Of a DNA stretch of 23,518 nt, positions 1 to 6,867 are shown piece by piece. The position numbers and the translations under genes were made by a program. Position 1 is the stretch's first letter. Each line of letters opens with the position of its first letter. Under the pieces are notes generated by a model that ran no database searches, was not told the DNA's origin, and was given only the letters and a program-made list of their open reading frames with translations. Source of the DNA: an uncultured Pelagibacteraceae bacterium (GTDB lineage Bacteria > Pseudomonadota > Alphaproteobacteria > Pelagibacterales > Pelagibacteraceae); contig CACAEM010000006.1 in NCBI GenBank assembly GCA_902531455.1, positions 1 through 23,518 on the forward strand. The letters run 5' to 3'.

Positions 1-1384
1 TATCCTTTTGTTCAATATCATCAAGATGTCCTCTAACTCCACAAAATACAGAAATGACTTGTTCTGCAACTGTCATGGGAGAATATTGATTTTGCTTTAA
101 AAGTTCAGTTAACTTTGATCCTCTGTTAAGTAATTTCTGAGTAGACGCATCAAGGTCTGGTCCAAATTGTGCAAATGCAGCCATTTCACGATATTGTGCG
201 AGCTCCAATTTCATGGACCCTGAAACTTTCTTCATCGCTTTAGTTTGAGCAGATGATCCAACTCTTGATACGGATAATCCAACATTTATGGCAGGTCTTA
301 TACCTTGGTTAAAAAGTTCAGTTTCAAGAAATATTTGACCATCAGTAATTGAAATTACATTTGTTGGTATAAATGCAGAGACATCACCACCTTGGGTTTC
401 GATTATTGGAAGAGCGGTTAATGATCCTCCACCATGCTCATCACTTAATTTTGCAGCTCTTTCAAGTAATCTACTATGTAAGTAAAACACATCTCCAGGA
501 TATGCTTCTCTTCCGGGAGGTCTTCTTAATAGAAGTGACATTTGTCTATATGCAACAGCTTGTTTTGATAAATCATCATATATAATCAAGGCATGCATCC
601 CATTATCTCTAAAATACTCACCCATAGTACATCCGGTATATGGGGCTAAAAATTGTAAAGGTGCTGCGTCTGATGCAGTTGCTGCAACTATTGTTGTGTA
701 TTCCATCGCACCAGCTTCTTCTAGTGTTTTTTCAATCTGTCTAACTGTAGATCTCTTTTGGCCTACGGCCACATAAATACAATACAGTTTTTTCTTCTCA
801 TCACCTGACTCGTTAATTTTTTTCTGGTTTATTATAGCATCAATTGCAACTGCTGTTTTGCCTGTTTGTCTGTCACCAATAATTAATTCTCTTTGTCCTC
901 TTCCAATTGGAACTAGACTATCAATTGATTTAAGACCAGTCTGCATTGGTTCACTTACAGATTTACGTGGAATTATGCCAGGAGCTTTAACCTCAACCCT
1001 ACTTCTTTTTAAACTTTTATCTAACGCGCCTTTTCCATCAATTGGGTTTCCTAAACCATCAACTACTCTCCCAAGTAATTCTTTTCCAACTGGTGTATCA
1101 ACAATTGCACCAGTTCTTTTTACAGTATCACCTTCTTTAACTGCTCTATCATCACCAAAAATTACTACACCTACATTTTCACTCTCTAAATTTAATGCCA
1201 TTCCTTTCGAGCCGTCAGAAAATTCTACCATTTCTCCAGCTTGAACATTATCTAATCCATATATTCTTGCTATACCATCACCTACTGATAAAACTTGACC
1301 AACCTCTGTAACCTCGGCTTTATCTCCAAACTTTTTAATTTGTTCTTTTAATATTTTTGTTACTTCTGAAGGATTTATTTCCAT
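1..1384 (-). CDS. atpA: ATP synthase F1 subunit alpha (3' end outside window)
   Basis: Alpha subunit of the F1 catalytic head of the F-type ATP synthase, on the cytoplasmic face of the inner membrane. About 461 residues are visible from an ATG at 1384-1382; the family is usually about 510 residues, so roughly the last 50 lie beyond base 1. Translation gives the N-terminal beta-barrel region, the P-loop GDRQTGKT at residues 170-177, and the conserved stretches [40 protein letters not shown] and [15 protein letters not shown], the last carrying the arginine that reaches into the beta-subunit catalytic site. The start codon abuts the atpH stop with no spacer, so the two are co-transcribed; atpG, atpD and atpC would be expected further left. 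Identification is certain. Confidence 0.98.
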   Translation of the reverse strand, partial: MEINPSEVTKILKEQIKKFGDKAEVTEVGQVLSVGDGIARIYGLDNVQAGEMVEFSDGSKGMALNLESENVGVVIFGDDRAVKEGDTVKRTGAIVDTPVGKELLGRVVDGLGNPIDGKGALDKSLKRSRVEVKAPGIIPRKSVSEPMQTGLKSIDSLVPIGRGQRELIIGDRQTGKTAVAIDAIINQKKINESGDEKKKLYCIYVAVGQKRSTVRQIEKTLEEAGAMEYTTIVAATASDAAPLQFLAPYTGCTMGEYFRDNGMHALIIYDDLSKQAVAYRQMSLLLRRPPGREAYPGDVFYLHSRLLERAAKLSDEHGGGSLTALPIIETQGGDVSAFIPTNVISITDGQIFLETELFNQGIRPAINVGLSVSRVGSSAQTKAMKKVSGSMKLELAQYREMAAFAQFGPDLDASTQKLLNRGSKLTELLKQNQYSPMTVAEQVISVFCGVRGHLDDIEQKD

Positions 1385-1942
1385 TTAAGCCTCTATCATT
1401 GTATTTTCGATTTGTTGTAATTTATTTTTAATAGAGGTATCTACCATAATACTACCAACTTGTATTACTAAACCTCCAATTAAACTTTTGTCATATTTAT
1501 AGTCTAATTTTATTTTTGCGTTAAAATTTTGAGATAGTTCGTCTTTTATTTTAATTACTTGTTCTCCTGATAATTCTTTAGATGAAATTAGTTCAGCTTT
1601 TACTTCTCCCCTTTTTTTCGAACAAGTATCTACAAAATCTTGAAGAATTGTTCTTACATAAAAAAATCTTCTTTTAGATATTAGAAAACCTAAAAATTTT
1701 GACATTAAAGAGTTTAATTTATAATTTTCGGCAATTTTGTTAATTACATCCTGAAGTTCATTTACAGAGTTAGTTGGATCTTTTATTAATGAACTAAAAT
1801 CTTTGCTTTCATCTATTAATCTTAAAAAAGATATTGATTGTTTTTCAACCTCATCTATTGAATTATTTTCATTAGCCAGTTCATATAGTGCCAAAGAATA
1901 TCTGCTTGCTGTAGTTGCTGAAAAACTGTTATTTTTGCTCAA
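1385..1942 (-). CDS. atpH: ATP synthase F1 subunit delta
   Basis: Delta subunit (the OSCP equivalent) of ATP synthase, which joins the top of F1 to the peripheral stalk formed by the b subunits. The 185-residue length is normal. The N-terminus has the family pattern SRYSLALYELA, and the C-terminal part contains YKYDKSLIGGLVIQVGS near residues 148-164, matching the usual delta-subunit signature. The start chosen is TTG at 1942-1940: an in-frame stop lies a short way upstream, no ATG falls between it and the conserved N-terminus, and an AAAGAG ribosome-binding-like stretch sits a few bases before the TTG. It is the first gene of the F1 part of the operon, follows priA after 98 bases and directly abuts atpA. 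The b and c subunit genes are not nearby, as is usual in alphaproteobacteria. Confidence 0.95.
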   Translation of the reverse strand: MSKNNSFSATTASRYSLALYELANENNSIDEVEKQSISFLRLIDESKDFSSLIKDPTNSVNELQDVINKIAENYKLNSLMSKFLGFLISKRRFFYVRTILQDFVDTCSKKRGEVKAELISSKELSGEQVIKIKDELSQNFNAKIKLDYKYDKSLIGGLVIQVGSIMVDTSIKNKLQQIENTMIEA

Positions 1943-2040
1943 TTTTAACTCTTTATTTTAGAAGATTTTTTTGGATTAAGTAGCATATGAGTTTGGTGTC
2001 TTCAAGTAACAGATTGACTAAATAGTGCAAAATTTGTCCA

Positions 2041-3996
2041 TTAATTAAAGGTTATTGGGTCAACATCAACTGTTAGTTTTATTTCTTTAGGTAATTTGTA
2101 TGTAATTAAGATTTCACTCAATCTTTTTTGAATATTAGAACCCTTTTTAGATCTTATCAAAAGTCTCTGCCTATACTTTCGTCTAACTCGATATATAGGT
2201 GCATTAACAGGTCCCAAAATTTTGTCGTTTAAGGATTCTGATAACATTTTTTTTATGTCCATTGACTCTTTTTCCAAACTTCTTTCATTTGAAGAGGTGA
2301 GTATTAATGAAACAAATCTTTCATAAGGTGGTAGATTATTTTTCTCTCTTAATTTCAATTCATTTTCTAAAAAAATAAAAGGATCAGGATTTGTTATTTG
2401 ATTTATAATACTTTGGTTTGAGTTGTATGTTTGAAAATATACTGTAGCTGGTTTACCAGTTCTGCCAGCCCGTCCAGATAATTGATGATAGAGTTGTAAG
2501 TTTTTTTCCGCAGTTCTTAAATCATGTCCATTTGAATTAAGATCAATATCTAAAATAACAATGCAGTTTAATTTTGGAAAATGAAAACCTTTAGAAATTA
2601 ATTGTGTTCCAATAAGTATATCAATTTTTCCTTTAACTATATCTTCTAATTTTTTTTTAGAAGATTTTTTATTCATGGTATCACTTGAAAAAATTGATAT
2701 TTTATTATTTGGGAATTTGAGTTTAACCTCTTCAGAAATTCTCTCTACCCCAGGGCCACTAAAAACAAAATCACATACCTCACCATTCTTACAATTCCTG
2801 CTTAACTGAGATTGAAAACCACAATAATGACAAAGTAATTTATTTTTATGTTTGTGATATACTAAATTTATTGAACAATTTGGACAGGAATAAACATTTA
2901 AACATTTCTTACAAAGAGCATATGGAGCAAAACCTCTTCTATTGATAAAAAATAATACTTGGTCATTTTTTTCTAGGTGATTATTTACCTTTTCTAAGGT
3001 TTTATTAGCAATCCATGATTTTTTATCTAACTTATTTTTGTTTAAGTCTATTATTTCATATGTGGGTAAATTTACATCTTTATATCTTTTAGTTAAACGT
3101 GAAACAGAGTATTTCTTTTTCTTGATATTTGCATATGTTTCTATTGAGGGTACAGCACTAACAAGATTGATAGGGATATTTTCAAAATTAGCTCTAGCAA
3201 TTGCCATGTCTCTTGCATTGTAAATTACTCCTTCGTCTTGTTTGAATGATTGATCGTGCTCTTCGTCTACAACTATAATTCCAAGATTTTTAAATGGTAA
3301 AAATAATGAGGAACGAGCTCCAATAATTACATTAATTTTTCCTGATGATACTCCACTCCAGATTATTTTCTTTTTTTTAGGAGTTATTCCAGAGTGCCAC
3401 ACTGCGGCACTGAAACCAAAAAATTCCTCAAATTTATTTTCAAATTCTGCGGTTAAACCAATTTCAGGTAGTAGAATCATTGCTTGATAGCCTTTTTCTA
3501 ACAATTGTTTTATATGCTTAAAATAAACAATTGTTTTTCCTGAACCTGTAGTCCCTTGTAAAAGATGGACCCTAAATTTATTATTTTTTTTTGACATTTC
3601 CTCAAATATTTCTCTTTGATCTGAAGACAGGGTAAACTTATTTACAAACTTTTGTTTATTATAGGATAGATAATTTTCATCTTCATAATTAGTGATTGCT
3701 TCTCCACTAAGTAAATGTAGTTTTAAACACATTCCTTTTGGCACTAAGTTGTATTCAGAAAACCAATTCAAAAAGGTTATAATTTCTTTTTTAAGTGGTT
3801 CAATTTCTATTTTTTTAAGAATTTTTTTTATCTGAAAATTTTTGTTATTTTTTTTTTCAAATTCATTCCATACAACTCCTGTTATTTTTGATTTTCCAAA
3901 GGGAACATAAACATAATCTCCTACTTTAAGATCTAAGTCACTTTCATATGTAAAAGGGAAGTTAAATATATTAGGTATTAGGACAGGATAATTCAT
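2041..3996 (-). CDS. priA: Primosomal protein N' (replication restart helicase PriA)
   Basis: 3'-to-5' DNA helicase that recognises stalled or collapsed replication forks and reloads the replisome. The 651-residue product is in the low-normal range. The N-terminal 3'-end-binding domain (about 1-100) begins with the typical VLIPN..FNFPFTY and GDYVYVPFG. The Walker A motif GTTGSGKT is at 148-155, the DEEH box at 244-247, the SAVPSIET motif III near 280-287, GTQLISKGFHFP near 463-474 and QLSGRAGR near 505-512. The zinc-binding insertion has cysteines at 362, 365, 371, 374, 389, 392, 402 and 408; the last pair is CKNGEVC rather than the usual CxxC (see findings). ATG start. It lies 19 bases beyond what appears to be an old lpd 3' end, which suggests it once directly followed lpd. 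Confidence 0.97.
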   Translation of the reverse strand: MNYPVLIPNIFNFPFTYESDLDLKVGDYVYVPFGKSKITGVVWNEFEKKNNKNFQIKKILKKIEIEPLKKEIITFLNWFSEYNLVPKGMCLKLHLLSGEAITNYEDENYLSYNKQKFVNKFTLSSDQREIFEEMSKKNNKFRVHLLQGTTGSGKTIVYFKHIKQLLEKGYQAMILLPEIGLTAEFENKFEEFFGFSAAVWHSGITPKKKKIIWSGVSSGKINVIIGARSSLFLPFKNLGIIVVDEEHDQSFKQDEGVIYNARDMAIARANFENIPINLVSAVPSIETYANIKKKKYSVSRLTKRYKDVNLPTYEIIDLNKNKLDKKSWIANKTLEKVNNHLEKNDQVLFFINRRGFAPYALCKKCLNVYSCPNCSINLVYHKHKNKLLCHYCGFQSQLSRNCKNGEVCDFVFSGPGVERISEEVKLKFPNNKISIFSSDTMNKKSSKKKLEDIVKGKIDILIGTQLISKGFHFPKLNCIVILDIDLNSNGHDLRTAEKNLQLYHQLSGRAGRTGKPATVYFQTYNSNQSIINQITNPDPFIFLENELKLREKNNLPPYERFVSLILTSSNERSLEKESMDIKKMLSESLNDKILGPVNAPIYRVRRKYRQRLLIRSKKGSNIQKRLSEILITYKLPKEIKLTVDVDPITFN

Positions 3997-4016
3997 AAAT
4001 AAATTATGAAATATAT

Positions 4017-4036
4017 TAAGAGTGTATTTGACTTTT
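4017..4036 (-). repeat. Left attachment-site-like repeat: displaced copy of the lpd 3' end
   Basis: The plus strand reads TAAGAGTGTATTTGACTTTT. It matches 8167-8186 at 18 of 20 positions. Read on the minus strand in the lpd frame it encodes K-S-Q-I-H-S followed by TAA (4016-4018), against K-R-Q-I-H-S-TAG at the true end of lpd. Its stop lies 19 bases before the priA ATG. I interpret it as the original lpd terminus left behind at the far end of the insertion. Confidence 0.7.
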
Positions 4037-4101
4037 TAACATACACACAGAACCATTGATACAAAACACTTTTAGAGGCAATCGTAACTCTCTTCTTTCC
4101 A

Positions 4102-4121
4102 TGCCAAGAATGTACCAAGAA
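4102..4121 (+). repeat. Tandem arm-site-like motifs, left end
   Basis: TGCCAAGAA at 4102-4110 is followed by TACCAAGAA at 4113-4121, giving a period of exactly 11 bases. An inverted TGCCAAGAT occurs nearby on the minus strand at 4187-4195. The same motif in the same tandem arrangement occurs twice at the other end of the block. Spaced direct repeats just inside an attachment core are typical of the arm-type sites bound by the N-terminal domain of tyrosine integrases; that role is inferred. Confidence 0.65.
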
Positions 4122-4186
4122 ATGTCAATAAGTGATTAATAAATCCTAGCATTCCCAACATATTTTAGAACTTTATTTCATTTTAA

Positions 4187-4195
4187 ATCTTGGCA
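4187..4195 (-). repeat. Single inverted copy of the arm-site-like motif
   Basis: The plus strand reads ATCTTGGCA, so the minus strand reads TGCCAAGAT, identical to the motif at 7983-7991. It lies 65 bases inside the left tandem pair and in the opposite orientation, 21 bases beyond the end of the leftmost block gene. As a single copy it is weaker evidence than the tandem pairs. Confidence 0.45.
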
Positions 4196-4215
4196 CAAGC
4201 GATTAAAGAAATTAA

Positions 4216-4773
4216 TTATTTTAGTCTATTTAGAAAGGATAATAATTTTTTGCTATTCTTGCAATTAGCTCTAGCTTTAATAAAATAATTTTTATTATAT
4301 TGTTTCATAAAGAATTTCATATTAAACGATAAAGTGTTTACATGTAAATTTAACACCTCTGAATATTGAACAATTTTATCTCCACTCTCAGGTACAAATT
4401 TGTCTTGAGTTTTTGAATAAATATCAAAAATTCCCTCTTGCCAACCAACTTTTATAGCTGAAAGACCTTGGCTTATATAAATTGATTGAATAGCTTTAGC
4501 TTTAGTTTGATTTTCATCCATACTACCCGATATAGCTGTTAGAGGTCTCATTATAGGATGACTAGTAGAAGTAATTTTATAGCCGATAAAACGACCACTA
4601 TCTTTGTTTTTATGATACTCAACTTTTATATCCTGATAAAATTTTTCATTACCAAATTCATCTAAATTTATCTGTCCTTCACATGAAAGATAAAAATTTT
4701 TTAGAGGTTCATTCGCTAAACTTACTGATAAAATAGAAATATTTATTAATACAAAAAAGATTATTTTTTTCAT
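4216..4773 (-). CDS. Hypothetical exported protein with two cysteines
   Basis: Last gene of the leftward six-gene cluster; I do not recognise its family. I start it at the ATG at 4773-4771 (185 residues), because it then opens with a clear Sec signal peptide: MKK, a hydrophobic stretch IIFFVLINISILSVSL, and a likely cleavage after SLA at residue 20. A longer reading from 4830 would bury that signal and overlap the preceding gene. With this start it follows the preceding stop by 23 bases. The mature part has one cysteine near its N-terminus (YLSCEG, residue 31) and one near its C-terminus (RANCKN, residue 171), which could form a disulfide in the periplasm. The rightward unit also encodes an exported protein with a cysteine pair (6864-7439). 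Function unknown. Confidence 0.75.
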   Translation of the reverse strand: MKKIIFFVLINISILSVSLANEPLKNFYLSCEGQINLDEFGNEKFYQDIKVEYHKNKDSGRFIGYKITSTSHPIMRPLTAISGSMDENQTKAKAIQSIYISQGLSAIKVGWQEGIFDIYSKTQDKFVPESGDKIVQYSEVLNLHVNTLSFNMKFFMKQYNKNYFIKARANCKNSKKLLSFLNRLK

Positions 4774-4796
4774 TTTTTTAAAAAATTTATACAAGT

Positions 4797-5231
4797 TTAC
4801 ATTACAATTGCCGCTACTGCTCCAATACAAATTAATAGTACTAAAGATAATATTTGATACAAAATAACAATAAATGCTGAAGCAGCTAAAATAGTGACTG
4901 AGTGCGTAATTATGTTTCCTCCAATAAAATCCTTAGGATTTACTTTAAATAACATTCCATAGATAAATATTAAAATAAGTGGTGGAATATAAAAATATAT
5001 TAAATTAGGCTGGTTCTCAAATGAGTATTTGTGATCATAGTAATCAGTAAACATTAATAAGAATTGATAAATAAAAAATACTATAAATCCAAATACAAAC
5101 CCATTTAACCTCAAATAAGATAAAAACCATTCAAACAAAAAAATAAATGAGTTTTTTTCATCTAATTGATCTGCATTAAAATCATTTTCTTTGGTTTTTC
5201 TTTTTATATTTTTTCTTTTTTTTTTATTCAT
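4797..5231 (-). CDS. Hypothetical small membrane protein
   Basis: 144 residues, family not recognised. A strongly basic N-terminal tail (MNKKKRKNIKRKTK) is followed by hydrophobic segments at about 44-61 and 78-95 and a long one at about 110-143 that could be one or two transmembrane helices. The basic N-terminus suggests that end lies in the cytoplasm. The ATG start at 5231-5229 overlaps the stop of the preceding gene by 8 bases, indicating translational coupling. The downstream exported-protein gene starts 23 bases after its stop. Confidence 0.75.
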   Translation of the reverse strand: MNKKKRKNIKRKTKENDFNADQLDEKNSFIFLFEWFLSYLRLNGFVFGFIVFFIYQFLLMFTDYYDHKYSFENQPNLIYFYIPPLILIFIYGMLFKVNPKDFIGGNIITHSVTILAASAFIVILYQILSLVLLICIGAVAAIVM

Positions 5232-5553
5232 GCTTTAAGCAACTTAAACATGTTTTATCGCCAGTTTTTGCAAGGCTTGAAAAGGCTGTGTCACTTTCTT
5301 TGTTACAAACTTTACAAAAAAATTCATTTAACTCTAGCTTATCATCAAATTCCTCTGCTGAAATTTTAAATCTTTCAATCACTTCGTTTTTATTTAATCC
5401 ACCTGAAATATGAACTTTATTAATATGAGATACCCAAAATATATAATAGTACTGTTCCTCATGGTGAGTTTGCCTATCTACCTTAGTAATACACGTTAGA
5501 TTTTTAACTGCTCCATGAATTAAAGGGTCAGCATTTTTATAAGTTAGAGACAT
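5224..5553 (-). CDS. Hypothetical zinc-ribbon-like small protein
   Basis: 109 residues with no recognised family. The C-terminal 30 residues carry two CxxC knuckles, CKVC at 80-83 and CLSC at 102-105, separated by 18 residues, the usual geometry of a small zinc ribbon. The N-terminal 70 residues are soluble and contain a stretch rich in tyrosine, tryptophan and histidine (HHEEQYYYIFWVSH). No signal peptide or membrane segment is seen, so it is probably cytoplasmic. Its ATG immediately follows the stop of the upstream membrane-protein gene with no spacer, and its own stop overlaps the next gene by 8 bases. Zinc binding is inferred from spacing only. Confidence 0.75.
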   Translation of the reverse strand: MSLTYKNADPLIHGAVKNLTCITKVDRQTHHEEQYYYIFWVSHINKVHISGGLNKNEVIERFKISAEEFDDKLELNEFFCKVCNKESDTAFSSLAKTGDKTCLSCLKHE

Positions 5554-5859
5554 TTAGTATAATGTAAAATCAACTATGTAAGATCCTATAATCCCCAATA
5601 AGATTAATAAACCAAGGATTATTATTGCTCCCAGAAACTGATTTTCAAAAAGTTTATCTATTTTTTTAGTTTTTGGACTAGTGCCGATTTTTCCACCAAA
5701 GTAGAAAAAATGAAGAATAATTATTACACCAATTAAGTAAACATAAGGATCATTTGCCCTTTCAATCACTTCATATGATACATTCCTCATATGCCATCTC
5801 TGATATGTAGTGAGTATTAAGGCAACACCCGTTCCAATAATTACCCAGATATAATTCAT
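5554..5859 (-). CDS. Hypothetical small membrane protein
   Basis: 101 residues from the ATG at 5859-5857; a TTG immediately before it would add one residue. The ATG overlaps the TGA of the preceding gene (TGATG), which favours the ATG. Three hydrophobic segments are visible at about 2-19, 39-55 and 76-95, with a lysine-rich loop (SPKTKKIDK, 61-69) between the last two. Family not recognised. The next gene begins directly after its stop. It is the first of two small membrane proteins in the cluster, which suggests a membrane-located function for the unit. Confidence 0.75.
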   Translation of the reverse strand: MNYIWVIIGTGVALILTTYQRWHMRNVSYEVIERANDPYVYLIGVIIILHFFYFGGKIGTSPKTKKIDKLFENQFLGAIIILGLLILLGIIGSYIVDFTLY

Positions 5860-6104
5860 CAATTTATAGTCTGAAAGTAATCTTCTAAATTAGAATTTTC
5901 AACATTATTTAAATCCCATTCCCATCTTTCATTCACAAAATTATTAGGATTTTTAGTTAAAGTTACTTCGATATATTTATTTTTTACTCTTACTTTAAGT
6001 AAGACTGAAATTTCTGGTGGAAAACAATCAACTAAATTTGGGATTTGTTTATCAAATTCAGCAAGTGATATTTTCTTATCTAATCTAACTTTAAGCTCTA
6101 GCAC
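5859..6104 (-). CDS. Hypothetical small soluble protein
   Basis: 81 residues, no recognised family, no signal peptide or membrane segment, one cysteine (CFPP). It starts at a GTG (6104-6102) that shares its last base with the TAG of the upstream gene (TAGTG). The alternating strand-like pattern (ISVLLKVRVKNKYIEVTLTKN) followed by an acidic tail (NNVENSNLEDYF) suggests a compact beta-rich fold, but that is only an impression. The reading frame is supported mainly by its coupled junctions on both sides and by the absence of another frame in the interval. Confidence 0.65.
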   Translation of the reverse strand: MLELKVRLDKKISLAEFDKQIPNLVDCFPPEISVLLKVRVKNKYIEVTLTKNPNNFVNERWEWDLNNVENSNLEDYFQTIN

Positions 6105-6409
6105 TACATACCGAGGAAATTTTTAGCTTTTTTAAATATAGATCTTTTTATTTTCTTTGGTTTTTTGTCAAATCCATCAGAAAAATCTAAATCTGCGTCA
6201 ACAGTCTTTGCAACAAAATCTTTTTTATCTTTATTTTTTAAATAATGAACCATATCAAGTTTAAATCTACATCCTCTAAAACTACCACATAAAAAAATAG
6301 CCATGCCATCTGAATCTTTTTCATCTAAAATAAATTCCGAAGGTCCAGCAGGTTCGTTGAGAGTATATGTTAGAGTTTTTCCACAATTATAACACTCAGC
6401 TTTTTTCAT
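6104..6409 (-). CDS. Hypothetical small cysteine-knuckle protein
   Basis: First gene of the leftward cluster, 101 residues, ATG start at 6409-6407. Cysteines at 6 and 9 (CYNC) and at 41 and 47 (CGSFRGC) could form a four-cysteine metal site, with CxxC at the very N-terminus as in many small zinc-ribbon proteins. The C-terminal third is very lysine-rich (KKPKKIKRSIFKKAKNF), which could contact nucleic acid. No family is recognised. Its TAG overlaps the GTG start of the next gene by one base. Its promoter must lie in the divergent region 6410-6681, where a CATAAT-like -10 (minus strand, 6458-6453) has only a poor -35. Confidence 0.7.
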   Translation of the reverse strand: MKKAECYNCGKTLTYTLNEPAGPSEFILDEKDSDGMAIFLCGSFRGCRFKLDMVHYLKNKDKKDFVAKTVDADLDFSDGFDKKPKKIKRSIFKKAKNFLGM

Positions 6410-6681
6410 CTTAAAATAATATTATCAAAAATTAAGTTCAAAATCTGCCTACATTATGTCTTGATAAACTTCATAAATAAAACAATTTTGAAGCAAAGTT
6501 TAAACAAACGATAATGATTTACTTTTACAATGCATTGGATTTCATTCCTTTTCTTTCGTTTTCCACTTTTTTTCATTACTCCCTTGTTGCGAAAGCGAGA
6601 TTTAAAGAAAAGGAGTGAGACCATTACTAATTATAAATTATTAACCCTTAACAAATCATTCAATAATAGGAGCTTAAATAC
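6410..6681. promoter_or_regulatory. Divergent control region of the integrated block (272 bases)
   Basis: This region separates the leftward six-gene cluster from the rightward three-gene unit and must hold both promoters. On the plus strand, TTGAAG (6488-6493) and GATAAT (6510-6515), spaced by 16 bases, form a plausible sigma-70 promoter. Its transcript would begin near 6522 and would include the long inverted repeat at 6540-6620. A good ribosome-binding site, AGGAG at 6668-6672, precedes the ATG at 6682 by 9 bases. A second perfect AAGGAG at 6610-6615 lies inside the inverted repeat and has no well-placed start codon after it. Confidence 0.5.
6540..6620 (+). ncRNA. Long inverted repeat, candidate structured RNA or leader
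   Basis: Bases 6542-6556 (TCATTCCTTTTCTTT) pair with 6604-6618 (AAAGAAAAGGAGTGA) at all 15 positions, one as a G-U wobble, and the helix can be extended by two more pairs to 6540 and 6620. The 47-base loop contains a small hairpin, TTGC-GAAA-GCGA (6587-6598), with a GNRA-type tetraloop. The distal strand holds an AAGGAG sequence that would be sequestered in the helix. It is downstream of a plausible promoter and 62 bases before the first rightward gene. It could be a regulatory leader, a small RNA, or a DNA site used by the element. Pairing was read by eye; no folding energy was computed. Confidence 0.4.
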
Positions 6682-6867
6682 ATGGAAATAAACCGTGTTT
6701 GCAAGTACTGCCATGTCAGTGCTTATGTAGCATACGATAACTGCGATCCCGTTTATAAAAAAACATTCAAATTCGAAATATTACCAGGTCAACATAACAG
6801 TTTAGTCTGGGATAAAATAATCAAAATATTTACAAAAAATGGATACAAAGTGGAGCTCAAATCATGA
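6682..6867 (+). CDS. Hypothetical small CxxC protein
   Basis: 61 residues with a well-placed ribosome-binding site (AGGAG, 9 bases before the ATG). Cysteines at 7 and 10 (CKYC), followed by His 11 and Cys 21, suggest a small metal-binding knuckle. The remainder (KTFKFEILPGQHNSLVWDKIIKIF) looks like a compact alpha/beta domain. No family recognised and no signal peptide. Its TGA overlaps the ATG of the next gene (ATGA), so the two are translationally coupled. It is the first gene of the rightward unit and the third protein of the block with an N- or C-terminal CxxC. Confidence 0.7.
   Translation: MEINRVCKYCHVSAYVAYDNCDPVYKKTFKFEILPGQHNSLVWDKIIKIFTKNGYKVELKS

Larger units (their letters stand above)
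3997..4215. other. Left junction of the integrated block (non-coding, 219 bases)
   Basis: No gene is visible. From the priA start outward the region holds a 20-base copy of the lpd 3' end (4017-4036), the octamer TGATACAA (4057-4064, also at 8121-8128), a tandem pair of TGCCAAGAA-like motifs (4102-4121), the octamer AAATCCTA (4141-4148) and an inverted copy of TGCCAAGAT (4187-4195). It must also contain whatever promoter priA now uses. A CATAAT-like -10 can be found close to the priA start on the minus strand, but no convincing -35 partner goes with it. Confidence 0.6.

Noticed and set aside
858..1244. Plus-strand open frame of 128 codons
   Set aside because: It lies entirely antisense to atpA, whose translation is unambiguous there; the frame is open only because of the codon composition of the real gene.
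1943..2040. Promoter of atpH (TTGAAG with a TACTTA-like -10, 17 bases apart, minus strand)
   Set aside because: The -10 match is poor and similar matches are common in this AT-rich DNA; not reported as a feature.
4101..4139. Short frame starting at the left tandem motif (MPRMYQEMSISD)
   Set aside because: Only 12 codons, no ribosome-binding site, and the related motifs at the right end do not give a matching peptide, so the repeats are better explained as DNA sites.
3997..4215. tRNA gene at the left junction as the integration target
   Set aside because: I looked for a T-loop GTTCRA and an acceptor stem on both strands and found none; the lpd 3' end explains the repeat better.
4774..4830. 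N-terminal extension of the exported protein gene to an upstream ATG
   Set aside because: It would put 19 residues before a textbook signal peptide and overlap the preceding gene; the ATG at 4773 gives a proper signal sequence.
5166..5369. Plus-strand open frame of 67 codons across the leftward cluster
   Set aside because: It is antisense to the junction of two coupled block genes, and its low-complexity Phe/Ile/Leu content reflects their lysine/asparagine codons.
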